22,651 bases of DNA from a virus. The notes under the pieces were generated by a model. That model searched no databases, had not been told where the DNA came from, and was given only the letters and a program-made list of their open reading frames with translations. A program made the translations under genes and the position numbers. Positions 8,099 to 14,520 of the stretch are shown in pieces (the first letter of the stretch is position 1; each line of letters begins with the position of its first letter). The stretch spans positions 1 through 22,651 of IMG/VR virus record IMGVR_UViG_3300009408_000033; one strand, written 5' to 3'.

Positions 8099-8520
8099 GC
8101 TATAAATCTCGGTCTGTGCTTTCCTAAGTGCAACCTAACAATTGCGCTTATATCTAAAATTAAATCTTCGGGCGTTTTCATCTTTGATATCGATGTTTTT
8201 ATGTATTTATCTAAATCAGACAAATCACTTAATTCAATATCAGCAGACATAGCAATAATCGCAACAGGCTGATGGTAAACCTCGCTTAAAATCCTAATGC
8301 ACTCAGCTCCATTAACGTTGGGCATTCTCATATCCATGAAAATTACGTCAGGCTTTAGCTTTAGTTTATTCATCGCGTGAAGCTCATCAACCATGTCTGA
8401 ACAATTTGTAAACAAACTAATTTCATCGCGTATAAATGATTTATCTAAAACAGATTGAAGCACCGCTTTTAAAACTTTTGAATATCTTGGATCATCGTCG
8501 CAGATAAAGATCACTAGCAA
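8095..8520 (-). CDS. Stand-alone response-regulator receiver domain (CheY-like), 141 aa
   Basis: A complete receiver domain with no output domain. The expected residues are all present: acidic pocket Asp8-Asp9-Asp10 in FICDDDP, phosphoacceptor Asp63 in VIFMDMRMP, Ser92 in AIIAMSAD, and Lys113 in SISKMKTPED. It should be able to accept phosphate from a host histidine kinase or a small donor. About 15 residues after the last helix hold no recognisable effector. The start is TTG at 8520 or GTG at 8514; GGAGA lies upstream and fits both, the GTG overlapping the previous stop (TAGTG). It sits between a membrane protein and a putative spanin in a lysis operon, an odd place for a signalling protein. 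Lysis timing or interference with host signalling are inferences. Confidence 0.88.
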   Translation of the reverse strand: MLVIFICDDDPRYSKVLKAVLQSVLDKSFIRDEISLFTNCSDMVDELHAMNKLKLKPDVIFMDMRMPNVNGAECIRILSEVYHQPVAIIAMSADIELSDLSDLDKYIKTSISKMKTPEDLILDISAIVRLHLGKHRPRFIA

Positions 8521-8885
8521 TGGTCTCCGGTAATCGTGTCGTAAGGGTCAAGCACTTCATCACACATATAATCTGCAACAGTTAATCTGATTTTATTTAA
8601 AAAACGAAGGTTCATATAACCTTCGTCAATCAACTTGCGATAACGCTTTAAGCGCCTAGTTACTAATAATTCTTCAGGTAAGTTCAACGTTAAAATAGTG
8701 ACAGGGATGACATTCACAGCAAAATCAAATAATGCAAACGGCACAATACCAAACCAAAAAATTAGGCGGTTTTTCTTGCCCCATTTCTTAATAGCCATCA
8801 TTAGAAGGACAAACCACGCAAGCAGAACAAAAACACAAGCAAGAGAAGCAAGCACAAGTGCCAATAACCATAAAAACAATTCCAT
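8514..8885 (-). CDS. Phage membrane protein, two TM segments (123 aa)
   Basis: Two hydrophobic segments (about residues 3-31 and 42-67) are separated by a basic loop KKWGKKNR, followed by a soluble C-terminal half ending DPYDTITGDHC. I recall proteins of this shape, with a C-terminal 'LDPFD...G.HC' signature, next to endolysin genes in many proteobacterial phages, without an assigned function. The start overlaps the holin stop (TAATG). A second holin-like or antiholin-like function is possible from topology and place. The C-terminal Cys and conserved Asp-Pro pattern suggest a specific interaction rather than mere membrane insertion. Confidence 0.7.
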   Translation of the reverse strand: MELFLWLLALVLASLACVFVLLAWFVLLMMAIKKWGKKNRLIFWFGIVPFALFDFAVNVIPVTILTLNLPEELLVTRRLKRYRKLIDEGYMNLRFLNKIRLTVADYMCDEVLDPYDTITGDHC

Positions 8886-9433
8886 TACTTACGACTCAAT
8901 AACGAAGCAAGCAAGCCCAATGGTTGCGGCTTATCATCAATCGTTGCATGGCGTGATTTCGTTTCAGTACGCAAGTCACCAAAGTAAGCGCGGATCACAT
9001 AAGTAAATGTCCCCGTAACAGTTAAAAACACACCGGCCATTTCAATAGAAAATGCAGCCTCAGCGCCATGCTTTACATACACATAAGCAGTAGCAGCCAT
9101 AAAAGCAATTGAAATAACAATTAAAGCATTCATCGCTTTATTAACTTGCTTCGCTCTAGTCTCTTGCCCGTCTGAACTGGTCATCGCTTGATAACGAGCA
9201 GTTCGACCCTCTTCTTCTTTAACCAATAAATTAATTTCAGCTAAATTTAATTTTCTTTGCTCTTCAGGCGGTAGCTGCTTAATAGCGGCTATCGCCACAT
9301 CACCCGTAGCATTAGCCGATAGCTTTTTATCGTCAGGTAAAATCGCATTAATCAACGGAATAGCAACAGCCCCAAAAGGAGAAGCACTCAACAAACCCAT
9401 GCCAACCGTTTTTAATATTGATCCAATATTCAT
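8885..9433 (-). CDS. Holin, 3-TM type (GTA/phage holin family)
   Basis: The protein has an N-terminal hydrophobic stretch (about residues 6-28), a long charged helical part with EEGRTARYQAMTSSDGQETR, then two clear membrane segments (about 100-119 and 131-152) and a basic C-terminus. This matches the three-TM holin family in which a long soluble stretch precedes two close TM helices. It would permeabilise the inner membrane to release the lysozyme. I chose the ATG at 9433 rather than 9439: GGGAG lies seven bases before 9433 but only one base before 9439, and 9433 overlaps the lysozyme stop as ATGA. Confidence 0.7.
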   Translation of the reverse strand: MNIGSILKTVGMGLLSASPFGAVAIPLINAILPDDKKLSANATGDVAIAAIKQLPPEEQRKLNLAEINLLVKEEEGRTARYQAMTSSDGQETRAKQVNKAMNALIVISIAFMAATAYVYVKHGAEAAFSIEMAGVFLTVTGTFTYVIRAYFGDLRTETKSRHATIDDKPQPLGLLASLLSRK

Positions 9434-9867
9434 GCCCATGCTCCCGTTCGCATCATTTCAGACAACCGAATCGCACGGTGCCCAACTTGTTTAGCCCATT
9501 TACTATCAAGCATTTCAGTAGCTGCATGATCAAACTCACGCGCATCAATAAAAGCAATAGTCTTCTCAAACTCTTTAAAACCAGCAAGCCCCAAGTTATA
9601 AACCATGCTAACCACAGCGGCATAGCGAGCAGGCTCTAGCGTAAACTCATCAAACCAAACAAACTCATTGCCGCAGTCATAAATCAATTCTTTCACTGAT
9701 TGATTTAATAAATGATCCGCTTCTTCAAAACTAATACCCACTTTCTCAATGCAACGGCCATAACCAATCGTCATCAAACCTTCGCTATCTTCGTAAGGCA
9801 TCATGCGTCCATTAACCACTGGCCCCGTACCTTCATCATTTTTCAATAAATCAAGAATATGTTGCAT
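9430..9867 (-). CDS. Endolysin, GH24 lysozyme (T4 type)
   Basis: 145 residues from the ATG at 9867. The catalytic triad of the T4 family is visible: Glu12 in KNDEG, Asp27 in PYEDSEG and Thr33 in LMTIGYG. It cleaves the glycan between MurNAc and GlcNAc. No signal peptide or N-terminal TM anchor, so it should depend on the holin for export. A GTG at 9888 would add seven residues, but the ribosome-binding site GAGGAAAG lies inside that extension, six bases before 9867. The stretch between Glu12 and Asp27 is longer than in T4 lysozyme by a short loop. It is the first gene after the predicted late promoter and terminator. Confidence 0.92.
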   Translation of the reverse strand: MQHILDLLKNDEGTGPVVNGRMMPYEDSEGLMTIGYGRCIEKVGISFEEADHLLNQSVKELIYDCGNEFVWFDEFTLEPARYAAVVSMVYNLGLAGFKEFEKTIAFIDAREFDHAATEMLDSKWAKQVGHRAIRLSEMMRTGAWA

Positions 9868-9942
9868 GGCTAACTTTCCTCTGGGCACAAAAAAGGCCAG
9901 ATACCTAAAAAGATAACTAGCCTAATAAATTATTACGGACAT

Positions 9943-9976
9943 AAAAAAACCCGTTTAAATTACTCTAAACAGGTTT
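9943..9976 (-). terminator. Terminator between Q-like gene and lysis cassette
   Basis: On the minus strand, an 11-bp stem AAACCTGTTTA/TAAACGGGTTT (one G-U pair) with an 8-nt loop, followed by T7. It lies between the early operon's last gene and the lysozyme gene. It can end the early transcript, and it also lies just downstream of the promoter at 10000-10028, as a Q-regulated leader terminator would. Confidence 0.8.
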
Positions 9977-9999
9977 TTGTCGAAACGTTGGATGCTGGG

Positions 10000-10028
10000 A
10001 ATATACACCCATAAAGTGGGTAAAACAA
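10000..10028 (-). promoter_or_regulatory. Possible late promoter (PR'-like)
   Basis: Minus strand: TTGTTT (10028-10023), 17-base spacer, TATATT (10005-10000), placing the start near 9993, some 20 bases before the terminator stem at 9943-9976. A promoter, a leader terminator and the Q-like gene just upstream form the arrangement of lambda-type late control. The -35 is weak. A small 5-bp hairpin ACCCA/TGGGT lies in the spacer. Confidence 0.45.
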
Positions 10029-10041
10029 GTTTTTTTATAAA

Positions 10042-10569
10042 TTATCTCAATCGCGCCGTTAATTTTCGTTTATTACTCGCATCCCAACCCCTCAAAATAT
10101 TAAGCAAAGCTTCATGCATCGCTTCAAACTGATACCAACAACGATGATTTTTATTAATCACCTTCATTCGTGCTCTAATACTCATAAACTTATTACCCGA
10201 ACCACCACAAGGCTTGCACTCAACATAATCAGCATTTAACCCAGTGCCGTTACAATGCTTACAAATCGGTGAGCTTACAAACTCCTCAATCACCAAATGA
10301 CACAGCGCATCCATACAGCCATTATTCTTAATTTTAAACGTCAAATACTCAGGCAACGCCATACCAGCCATAAACAAACCCGCCCAAACACTGCTGCGCT
10401 CAGACTCATCGCCAACCACCATTAACAAAGCCAAACTAAACTGAGCGGCAGACGAACCACTTAAAGCCCAAATCACCGCCTCTCGATCAATAATTGATGG
10501 GCCACCTCCCGCAATATGATCAAAATTAACCCCATTAGCATTTAACTTTAACAAAATCTCTTGGTTCAT
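10042..10569 (-). CDS. Probable late antiterminator, Q-like (zinc motif)
   Basis: 175 residues with two DnaJ-like Cys motifs, CKHCNGTG and CKPCGGSG (about residues 103-126), as seen in the Phage_antitermQ family, and a helical basic C-terminus. The motifs should bind one zinc ion. Lambda-type Q proteins load onto RNA polymerase at the late promoter and let it read through terminators. The gene is the last of the early operon, directly before a promoter-terminator pair, exactly where Q belongs. The start ATG at 10569 overlaps the previous stop (TGATG). The first 90 residues are less recognisable, so another zinc-binding phage protein cannot be excluded. Confidence 0.55.
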   Translation of the reverse strand: MNQEILLKLNANGVNFDHIAGGGPSIIDREAVIWALSGSSAAQFSLALLMVVGDESERSSVWAGLFMAGMALPEYLTFKIKNNGCMDALCHLVIEEFVSSPICKHCNGTGLNADYVECKPCGGSGNKFMSIRARMKVINKNHRCWYQFEAMHEALLNILRGWDASNKRKLTARLR

Positions 10570-10754
10570 CAGTAATCTTCACTTAAATTTTGCATGTGTA
10601 AAACATCATTCTCAGGTCGAGAAGAGCGCAACCAACCCAACTCAGGCCCCGCCCAATAAAACAAAAAATTATGAACACCGCGTTTATAAAACATACAGTT
10701 TTCAGAAAACTCTGCATCACTTGGGCGAACACCTTTAGGCAAAAAATTAGCCAT
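10569..10754 (-). CDS. Hypothetical early protein (61 aa)
   Basis: Not recognised. A small protein with many aromatic residues in the middle (MFYKRGVHNFLFYWAGPELG, about 21-40), no clear TM or HTH. The ATG at 10754 is three bases after the DUF2829 gene's stop, and its own stop overlaps the Q-like start. The tight packing on both sides supports it as a real gene. Confidence 0.6.
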   Translation of the reverse strand: MANFLPKGVRPSDAEFSENCMFYKRGVHNFLFYWAGPELGWLRSSRPENDVLHMQNLSEDY

Positions 10755-10757
10755 TAC

Positions 10758-11288
10758 TTATTCGACAATCATCCAATCTTCTGCAAGCATGTCAGTTTGT
10801 GATGCAAGCCAGCCCATAAGCACTTCATCCTTAGCTGTCTTCATAATGACAGTATCTAATACAGGCGCGTATCCTCCATTATCCTCAGCGAATTTTTTAG
10901 AATGCTTATTCCAAAAGAAAATAGATTCAAGTTCTTTATTGCCAGTTGAAATAGCAATCCACATCCCCTTACCGTTCCAACCCATTCTAGCGACTTTAAA
11001 ACCACGCTTCATAAGCTCTAAAGCAGAGCCAAACGAAAACTCACCACTCGCTTTATAGGCCTCTGCAAACACATTAAGCGGATACCAACTTACATACCCT
11101 TTACCTCCTTCAACGTTTGGATGATTCGTATCTTCATACTCAACCAACATGCCCTCTTCATCAGCTAAATGCTTTTCATCTTCGGGCAAATCCCACCGCC
11201 TAAAATCGCTATATTCTTGTCGCGTCATGCACTCACCAACAATTAACTTAGTGCCTATGTATAAATCACCGTTGATTAAATCGCTCAT
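10758..11288 (-). CDS. Tad2-like (DUF2829) protein fused to an N-terminal phage domain
   Basis: The C-terminal half (about residues 83-176) is a DUF2829 domain: FSFGSALELMKRGFKVARMGW near its start, NGKGMWIAI, and the ending WLASQTDMLAEDWMIVE. Tad2 proteins of this family block Thoeris immunity by sequestering the cyclic ADP-ribose-type signal. The N-terminal half (YIGTKLIVGECMTRQEYSDF ... EGYVSW-like part GYVSWYPLNVFAEAY) is a separate small domain I recognise from many phage proteins, without known role. Stand-alone Tad2 proteins are about half as long. Anti-Thoeris activity here is inferred from family only; DUF2829 is wider than the tested Tad2 proteins. The start ATG overlaps the stop of the gp49-like gene (ATGA). 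Confidence 0.8.
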   Translation of the reverse strand: MSDLINGDLYIGTKLIVGECMTRQEYSDFRRWDLPEDEKHLADEEGMLVEYEDTNHPNVEGGKGYVSWYPLNVFAEAYKASGEFSFGSALELMKRGFKVARMGWNGKGMWIAISTGNKELESIFFWNKHSKKFAEDNGGYAPVLDTVIMKTAKDEVLMGWLASQTDMLAEDWMIVE

Positions 11289-11596
11289 GATGTCAGCACC
11301 CCCTCAAACAATGATTGCTTCAAAAGATAACCTTCCAAAGCCCAAATTTTGTTACGCGCATTATCTCTAGAAATTCTGCGACCAACATCTTCATCAAAGT
11401 TCTCAGGGCTTGCACAAGCGCTCTCACCTGTAACCGTAAAGCCATTAGTTAGCGTCAAGCAGCACACAGTTAATTGGCTATTCTCAAACACATGAAATTG
11501 CTCTTTAGCAATCGTTGCATCAATCAGATCAGGTGTTAACCGAGCGGCTGTTAAGCCTTTGTCTTGAATTTCTTTTTCTAAATCGTGTTCATTCAT
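11285..11596 (-). CDS. Phage protein of the N4 gp49/Sf6 gp66 family
   Basis: 103 residues with the family's block: TIAKEQFHVFENSQLTVCC, NGFTVTGESACASPENFD, and NKIWALEGYLLKQ. The family is widespread in phages of Gram-negative bacteria and often sits, as here, beside DUF2829 genes. The biochemical role is not known to me. The two adjacent Cys (CC) and ACASPENFD are its most recognisable parts. AAGGT lies before the ATG at 11596, about nine bases away. Coupled downstream to the Tad2-like gene. Confidence 0.85.
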   Translation of the reverse strand: MNEHDLEKEIQDKGLTAARLTPDLIDATIAKEQFHVFENSQLTVCCLTLTNGFTVTGESACASPENFDEDVGRRISRDNARNKIWALEGYLLKQSLFEGVLTS

Positions 11597-11599
11597 TTT

Positions 11600-11761
11600 C
11601 TATTTACCTTTTTTAAAATTACGTTGAACTGCATTAATAGTTTCAGTGGTCGAAAACCGATGCTGGCACTTAAAACACGTTCGCCTTCTTGTTACACAAT
11701 TAATTTTATTGCGCGTATTACTGGTAGATAACAGATTAGAACTGCATTTAGGACAATTCAT
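11600..11761 (-). CDS. Small zinc-ribbon protein, NrdR N-terminus-like (53 aa)
   Basis: A 53-residue gene from the ATG at 11761. The product begins MNCPKCSSNLL, later RRRTCFKCQHRFSTTE, i.e. CxxC...CxxC followed by RF(S/T)T, which is the zinc ribbon pattern of NrdR and of small phage activators of the Ogr type. The basic run RRR and basic C-terminus suggest nucleic acid binding. It lacks the ATP-cone that a real NrdR has. GGGGTG precedes the ATG by five bases. The stop is three bases before the gp49-like start, so it belongs to the early operon. A role as a transcription factor is inference. Confidence 0.7.
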   Translation of the reverse strand: MNCPKCSSNLLSTSNTRNKINCVTRRRTCFKCQHRFSTTETINAVQRNFKKGK

Positions 11762-11828
11762 AAAACACCCCAAAAAAGCCCACTCCCCCTAACTCCCCAT
11801 AACAATTAAGTTATTTAAAAACAAACAC

Positions 11829-12182
11829 TTAACCATTATTAAGCCTTAACATATTCTTAATACCAATCATCGAATTCACTGCATTAGCACCGTTATCAAT
11901 GTTTAAAATATAAACCCTTAAATCTTTTGTAACACGGGCAATCCACGCATAAACAAACTCATGCGTCATCGGTTTATAACGCAAACCCAAGCGACTAATT
12001 GACTGAGCAATTAACAAAAAATCTTTATGCTCAACAATGCGATCACGCACAATCATCCAATCTTTTGCGGTTGCTGCATCATGAAAATCACACACGCCAT
12101 TGCCATCGCGTAACGTAACAACATCAACAGACAACGGACAACCATTGCACTTGCACTTTTTTAAACGGTCATATTTAGCCAT
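11829..12182 (-). CDS. Hypothetical early protein with Cys-rich N-terminus (117 aa)
   Basis: Not assigned to a family. The first 35 residues carry CKCNGCPLSVD and CDFHD, a likely metal site (three close Cys, then Cys and His). The rest is helical without membrane segments. The ATG at 12182 is chosen over a GTG at 12188 because GAGGTG sits at the right distance only for the ATG. It overlaps the end of the P-like gene by eight bases. Since it follows the helicase loader, a role in replication or recombination is possible, unproven. Confidence 0.6.
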   Translation of the reverse strand: MAKYDRLKKCKCNGCPLSVDVVTLRDGNGVCDFHDAATAKDWMIVRDRIVEHKDFLLIAQSISRLGLRYKPMTHEFVYAWIARVTKDLRVYILNIDNGANAVNSMIGIKNMLRLNNG

Positions 12183-12852
12183 GTGCACTCACCTCAGCCT
12201 CTAAATCACCTCTAAATTTATAATAACTCTCTTGTCGGTTTGTTTTTTCGCTTAACGATAAACCACCAGGCTTTAAGCTAATTTTAAGCGCAGCAAACAC
12301 AGGCAGTCCCACTGCTTTTTTCTCTTGTCGAGTCACTGCTTTGCCAACACGGTTCTCAAGCATTGGCTTATCAGGCAAATCAAAAACCTCACCCGCAAAA
12401 GCCCGATCAATAAAATGTTTATAAATCGGTGCAAACCGTCTAAGCCCTTGCACCTCTGTCATTCTTACCCAATCGTAATGGTGCAAACGCTTATCACGCG
12501 ACATCGCAAAAACAATCCCATTTTTATACGGTTTTTCACTGCAAATTTCTAACCAAGCATCTTCAATGTTCGGGAAACTATGACCCGAATTCACAAAACA
12601 CAATTTTTTAAACTCACCAATTGTGGGTGGCCAAGAAGGAAACTCATCAACCAATTTATCAATGGCTCTTAACACTTGGTTCATCGAAAAACCAACTAAC
12701 TCCTTACCCCATTCATCCTTGCCAACAGCTTCAACTTTCGTATTCGGAAACTGGCTAGACCACTTGTGCCCATACTTCACACCCATCAAAATCCAAAAAC
12801 GATTAATATTTTTATTCGCAGGCTTCTGCGGCTTCACGCATAGACCGGGCAT
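12175..12852 (-). CDS. Replication protein P-like (helicase loader)
   Basis: 225 residues from the ATG at 12852. The part INRFWILMGVKYGHKW, then AIDKLVDEFPSWPPTIGEFK followed by a Cys, matches lambda P-type loaders (pattern 'YGHKW', 'WPP..EF..LC'). P brings the host DnaB helicase to the initiator at the phage origin. The frame stays open further upstream to 12969, but that part lies inside the O-like gene and would be unrelated protein; even the chosen start overlaps the O-like gene by 41 bases. The gene following O is the standard place. Confidence 0.75.
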   Translation of the reverse strand: MPGLCVKPQKPANKNINRFWILMGVKYGHKWSSQFPNTKVEAVGKDEWGKELVGFSMNQVLRAIDKLVDEFPSWPPTIGEFKKLCFVNSGHSFPNIEDAWLEICSEKPYKNGIVFAMSRDKRLHHYDWVRMTEVQGLRRFAPIYKHFIDRAFAGEVFDLPDKPMLENRVGKAVTRQEKKAVGLPVFAALKISLKPGGLSLSEKTNRQESYYKFRGDLEAEVSAHG

Positions 12853-13687
12853 GATTACTTTCGGGTCTTTTATTTTGGTCAAAGTTGTTTTCGTGACTTG
12901 GGCTATTTTTATCATAATTTTTATCCAACGGGTAAATGCTTGGGTAACCACCAATAATTGATTTATCAATCATCTTTTGCTGATCTTCATGGTTAAAATC
13001 TTTTAGCAAATTAGCTAATTTTGTTCGGGCTAAATTAGTCCATGATTTTGGCTTTAATATTTTTCTGTGTTGCTCAAATTCAGACCATGCAATTTGATTA
13101 ACCCAAATAGGAATAACCCAGTTTTTTTCTTTATTATTCTTTTTATTACTTAATGTAGAGTTAACTGGGAGATTAGTGTCCCTATTTTGGGACATGGATA
13201 AGGCGTTTTTTGGTGTCCCGTTTTTGGGACATGGGTTTATAGCTTTCAAAGGCTCATTTTTGAGGCTGTGCTTATCTTGTAGAGCATTATTGTCATTGCT
13301 AACCGTGTCCCTATTTTGGGAGGTGGTTGTTGGTACGTGGTTTTCATCGCCATGTACCAGTTTTGGGGGGTGGTTATTGGTACGGGTGGCAGCGCCTTTT
13401 TGATGCTCATTTTCACGCCCAACAACACCCATTAAAGTATAAATATTGCGCTTAAATTGACCGTGATTAGTCTTAGTTTTTGCAATAGAAATAAAACCTT
13501 GTGTCGTAAGTTTTTTTAAATTAGACATCACCGTTTTACGGTTTAAACAAGTGTCTTTAGCTAAGCGCTCAATCGATGGATAACATCGATGAAACTCATC
13601 AGCACGATCAGCTAAAGACAACAAAGTAAGCTTCATCGAAGACCCCATTTGTTGACTCCACGCCCATTGATAAGCATCCAAACTCAC
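12812..13687 (-). CDS. Replication initiator O-like, winged-helix N-terminus
   Basis: 291 residues from a GTG at 13687 (overlaps the previous stop as GTGA). The N-terminal part LSLADRADEFHRCYPSIERL ... NRKTVMSNLKKLTTQGFI (about 23-66) is a helix-turn-helix of the HTH_36 type common in phage O proteins. The middle (about 90-180) is a low-complexity Asn/Pro/Thr linker, and the C-terminal domain (about 190-291) has IAWSEFEQHRKILKPKSW, typical of these proteins. The linker is coded by repeated DNA (13176-13389) that looks like origin iterons, as in lambda. It would bind them and recruit P. Confidence 0.78.
   Translation of the reverse strand: MSLDAYQWAWSQQMGSSMKLTLLSLADRADEFHRCYPSIERLAKDTCLNRKTVMSNLKKLTTQGFISIAKTKTNHGQFKRNIYTLMGVVGRENEHQKGAATRTNNHPPKLVHGDENHVPTTTSQNRDTVSNDNNALQDKHSLKNEPLKAINPCPKNGTPKNALSMSQNRDTNLPVNSTLSNKKNNKEKNWVIPIWVNQIAWSEFEQHRKILKPKSWTNLARTKLANLLKDFNHEDQQKMIDKSIIGGYPSIYPLDKNYDKNSPSHENNFDQNKRPESNHARSMREAAEACE
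13176..13389. repeat. Predicted replication origin: four iterons inside the O-like gene
   Basis: Four related 22-bp units at 13176-13197, 13213-13234, 13305-13326 and 13352-13373. The first reads GTGTCCCTATTTTGGGACAT then GG, with an inner dyad TCCC/GGGA. The second differs at two positions, the third ends GGGAGGTGG, the fourth is more diverged. Units 3 and 4 each carry a further similar tail (GTTGGTACGTGG; TATTGGTACGGG). On the side toward the P gene (about 13120-13160) lies a strongly AT-rich tract, a possible unwinding element. The arrangement follows the lambda origin. Confidence 0.65.
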
Positions 13688-13872
13688 GAATCAGGCTCAC
13701 CCAAGCGAAAACGAGCAACATCACATGATGATTCAACACCACCAGACGTATTACGCTTAAGATCAGAACAGGCCAATAACTGAGAAGCCTCTACAAAACT
13801 AATGCCACGTTTTTGAGCAATGCGCGCAATGATCAAACGATCATCATCACTAAAAATAACAGTATCAAACAT
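13684..13872 (-). CDS. Small hypothetical early protein (62 aa)
   Basis: Starts MFDTVIFSDDDRLIIARIAQ; a helical segment RGISFVEASQLLACSD may be a small DNA-binding or protein-binding helix pair, but no clear family. GAGG lies nine bases before the ATG at 13872, whereas a TTG at 13896 lies upstream of that site. The stop overlaps the O start (GTGA). It is placed between the RHH-like regulator and O. Confidence 0.55.
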   Translation of the reverse strand: MFDTVIFSDDDRLIIARIAQKRGISFVEASQLLACSDLKRNTSGGVESSCDVARFRLGEPDS

Positions 13873-13905
13873 TTTGCAGGCCCTCAAAAGTCCCAAATAA
13901 AAAAC

Positions 13906-14130
13906 TTAACTGGCGCATTTCAACACCCCCTCAGAACCTTCACGCAACAAAGCATCACGTCTATCATCTTCAGCAAGAATTAAACGCGCCTCACGCATCA
14001 CCATTTGGCGCAACAAAGTGGCACGCTGTTCACCAATTTGGTCAACCACGTCATCTAAAATTTTATTTTCAGCATCATTAAAACGGAGCTTCACCTCATG
14101 CGTTCTAATGCGACTTACATCGTCATACAT
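13906..14130 (-). CDS. Small regulator, ribbon-helix-helix-like (74 aa)
   Basis: MYDDVSRIRTHEVKLRFNDA at the start, then helices ENKILDDVVDQIGEQRATLL and RQMVMREARLIL, fits a ribbon-helix-helix fold: a short beta strand (EVKLRFN) followed by two helices. I recall similar 'YDD..RIR.H.VK.RFND' proteins in the cII position of lambdoid prophages. It is the first gene after the cro terminator. ATG at 14130 has GGAG seven bases upstream; a TTG at 14136 lacks a site. It may control the lysis-lysogeny choice or early expression, by position only. Confidence 0.6.
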   Translation of the reverse strand: MYDDVSRIRTHEVKLRFNDAENKILDDVVDQIGEQRATLLRQMVMREARLILAEDDRRDALLREGSEGVLKCAS

Positions 14131-14157
14131 AAACAAACTCCATCTTCAAATAAGGGT

Positions 14158-14186
14158 AAAAAAAACGCCCTGCCCGAAGGCAAGGC
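14158..14186 (-). terminator. Strong terminator after cro (tR1-like)
   Basis: Minus strand: GCCTTGCC, loop TTCG, GGCAGGGC (8-bp stem, one G-U pair, stable UUCG tetraloop), then G and T8. It separates cro from the replication operon, so an antitermination step or leaky read-through must feed the downstream genes. Confidence 0.9.
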
Positions 14187-14261
14187 AAAATTACATCAAG
14201 GAGGAAAAGGTATATTTTCAGCATGTTCCAGAGCCATACCACCCGATATACCAGCGGATAT

Positions 14262-14456
14262 TCATCTATTGTCATTTTTTAAAGAAAACAACTGGAATCT
14301 TAGAGCAGCGTTTTCAGGTAAATACTCTCTACCATCTCTCACCATATTGTTAATATATGCGCGTCGATACCCTAGCATTCTTGCTAATTCAGCTTGGTTT
14401 CCACCAGCCACATCTAACGCATCACTTATTTTTATATCTGGAATATCTATAGCCAT
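14262..14456 (-). CDS. Cro-type repressor (64 aa)
   Basis: Small HTH protein: MAIDIPDIKISDALDVAGGN, QAELARMLGYRRAYINNMVRDG (helix-turn-helix, about 22-43) and the ending REYLPENAALRFQL, which is the familiar Cro tail (YLP...ALR). It should compete with the repressor for the operators and push the phage to lytic growth. I take the ATG at 14456. The frame continues to a TTG at 14492, but that codon is part of the promoter's -35 hexamer, so it cannot be translated from this promoter. The predicted start of transcription is one or two bases before the ATG, so the mRNA would be leaderless. Confidence 0.85.
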   Translation of the reverse strand: MAIDIPDIKISDALDVAGGNQAELARMLGYRRAYINNMVRDGREYLPENAALRFQLFSLKNDNR

Positions 14457-14463
14457 ACCTTTA

Positions 14464-14492
14464 AGTATGTATCTACATACAAATAGTGTCAA
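14464..14492 (-). promoter_or_regulatory. Early promoter for cro and replication operon (PR-like) with operator
   Basis: Minus strand: perfect -35 TTGACA (14492-14487), 17-base spacer, -10 CATACT (14469-14464). Inside lies a dyad GTATGTA-GA-TACATAC (14480-14465), perfect in its two 7-base arms, overlapping spacer and -10. Binding there must block polymerase. The dyad starts 12 bases after the first base of the -35. Confidence 0.85.
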
Positions 14493-14496
14493 CCCC

Positions 14497-14520
14497 TACA
14501 TACTCGAAAAAAAATACAAT
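14497..14520 (+). promoter_or_regulatory. Repressor promoter (PRM-like) with operator half-site
   Basis: Plus strand -10 TACAAT at 14515-14520; seven bases later is the A of the repressor ATG (14527), so the message would be leaderless, as for lambda cI from PRM. No good -35 is seen at the right distance, so the promoter probably needs activation. A single operator half TACATAC at 14497-14503 lies in the -35/spacer zone. Confidence 0.5.

Noticed and set aside
14115-14272. A 49-codon minus-strand frame after cro (MTIDEYPLVYR...)
   Set aside because: It runs through the strong terminator at 14158-14186, overlaps the next gene's start and has no suitable ribosome-binding site of its own.
14198-14279. 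Plus-strand AAGGAGG followed by an 18-codon frame
   Set aside because: The ATG is 17 bases after the site, too far; the region is leader RNA for the opposite strand.
14457-14492. TTG start for Cro giving 12 more residues
   Set aside because: The TTG is part of the TTGACA -35 box of the cro promoter, so it is not in the transcript.
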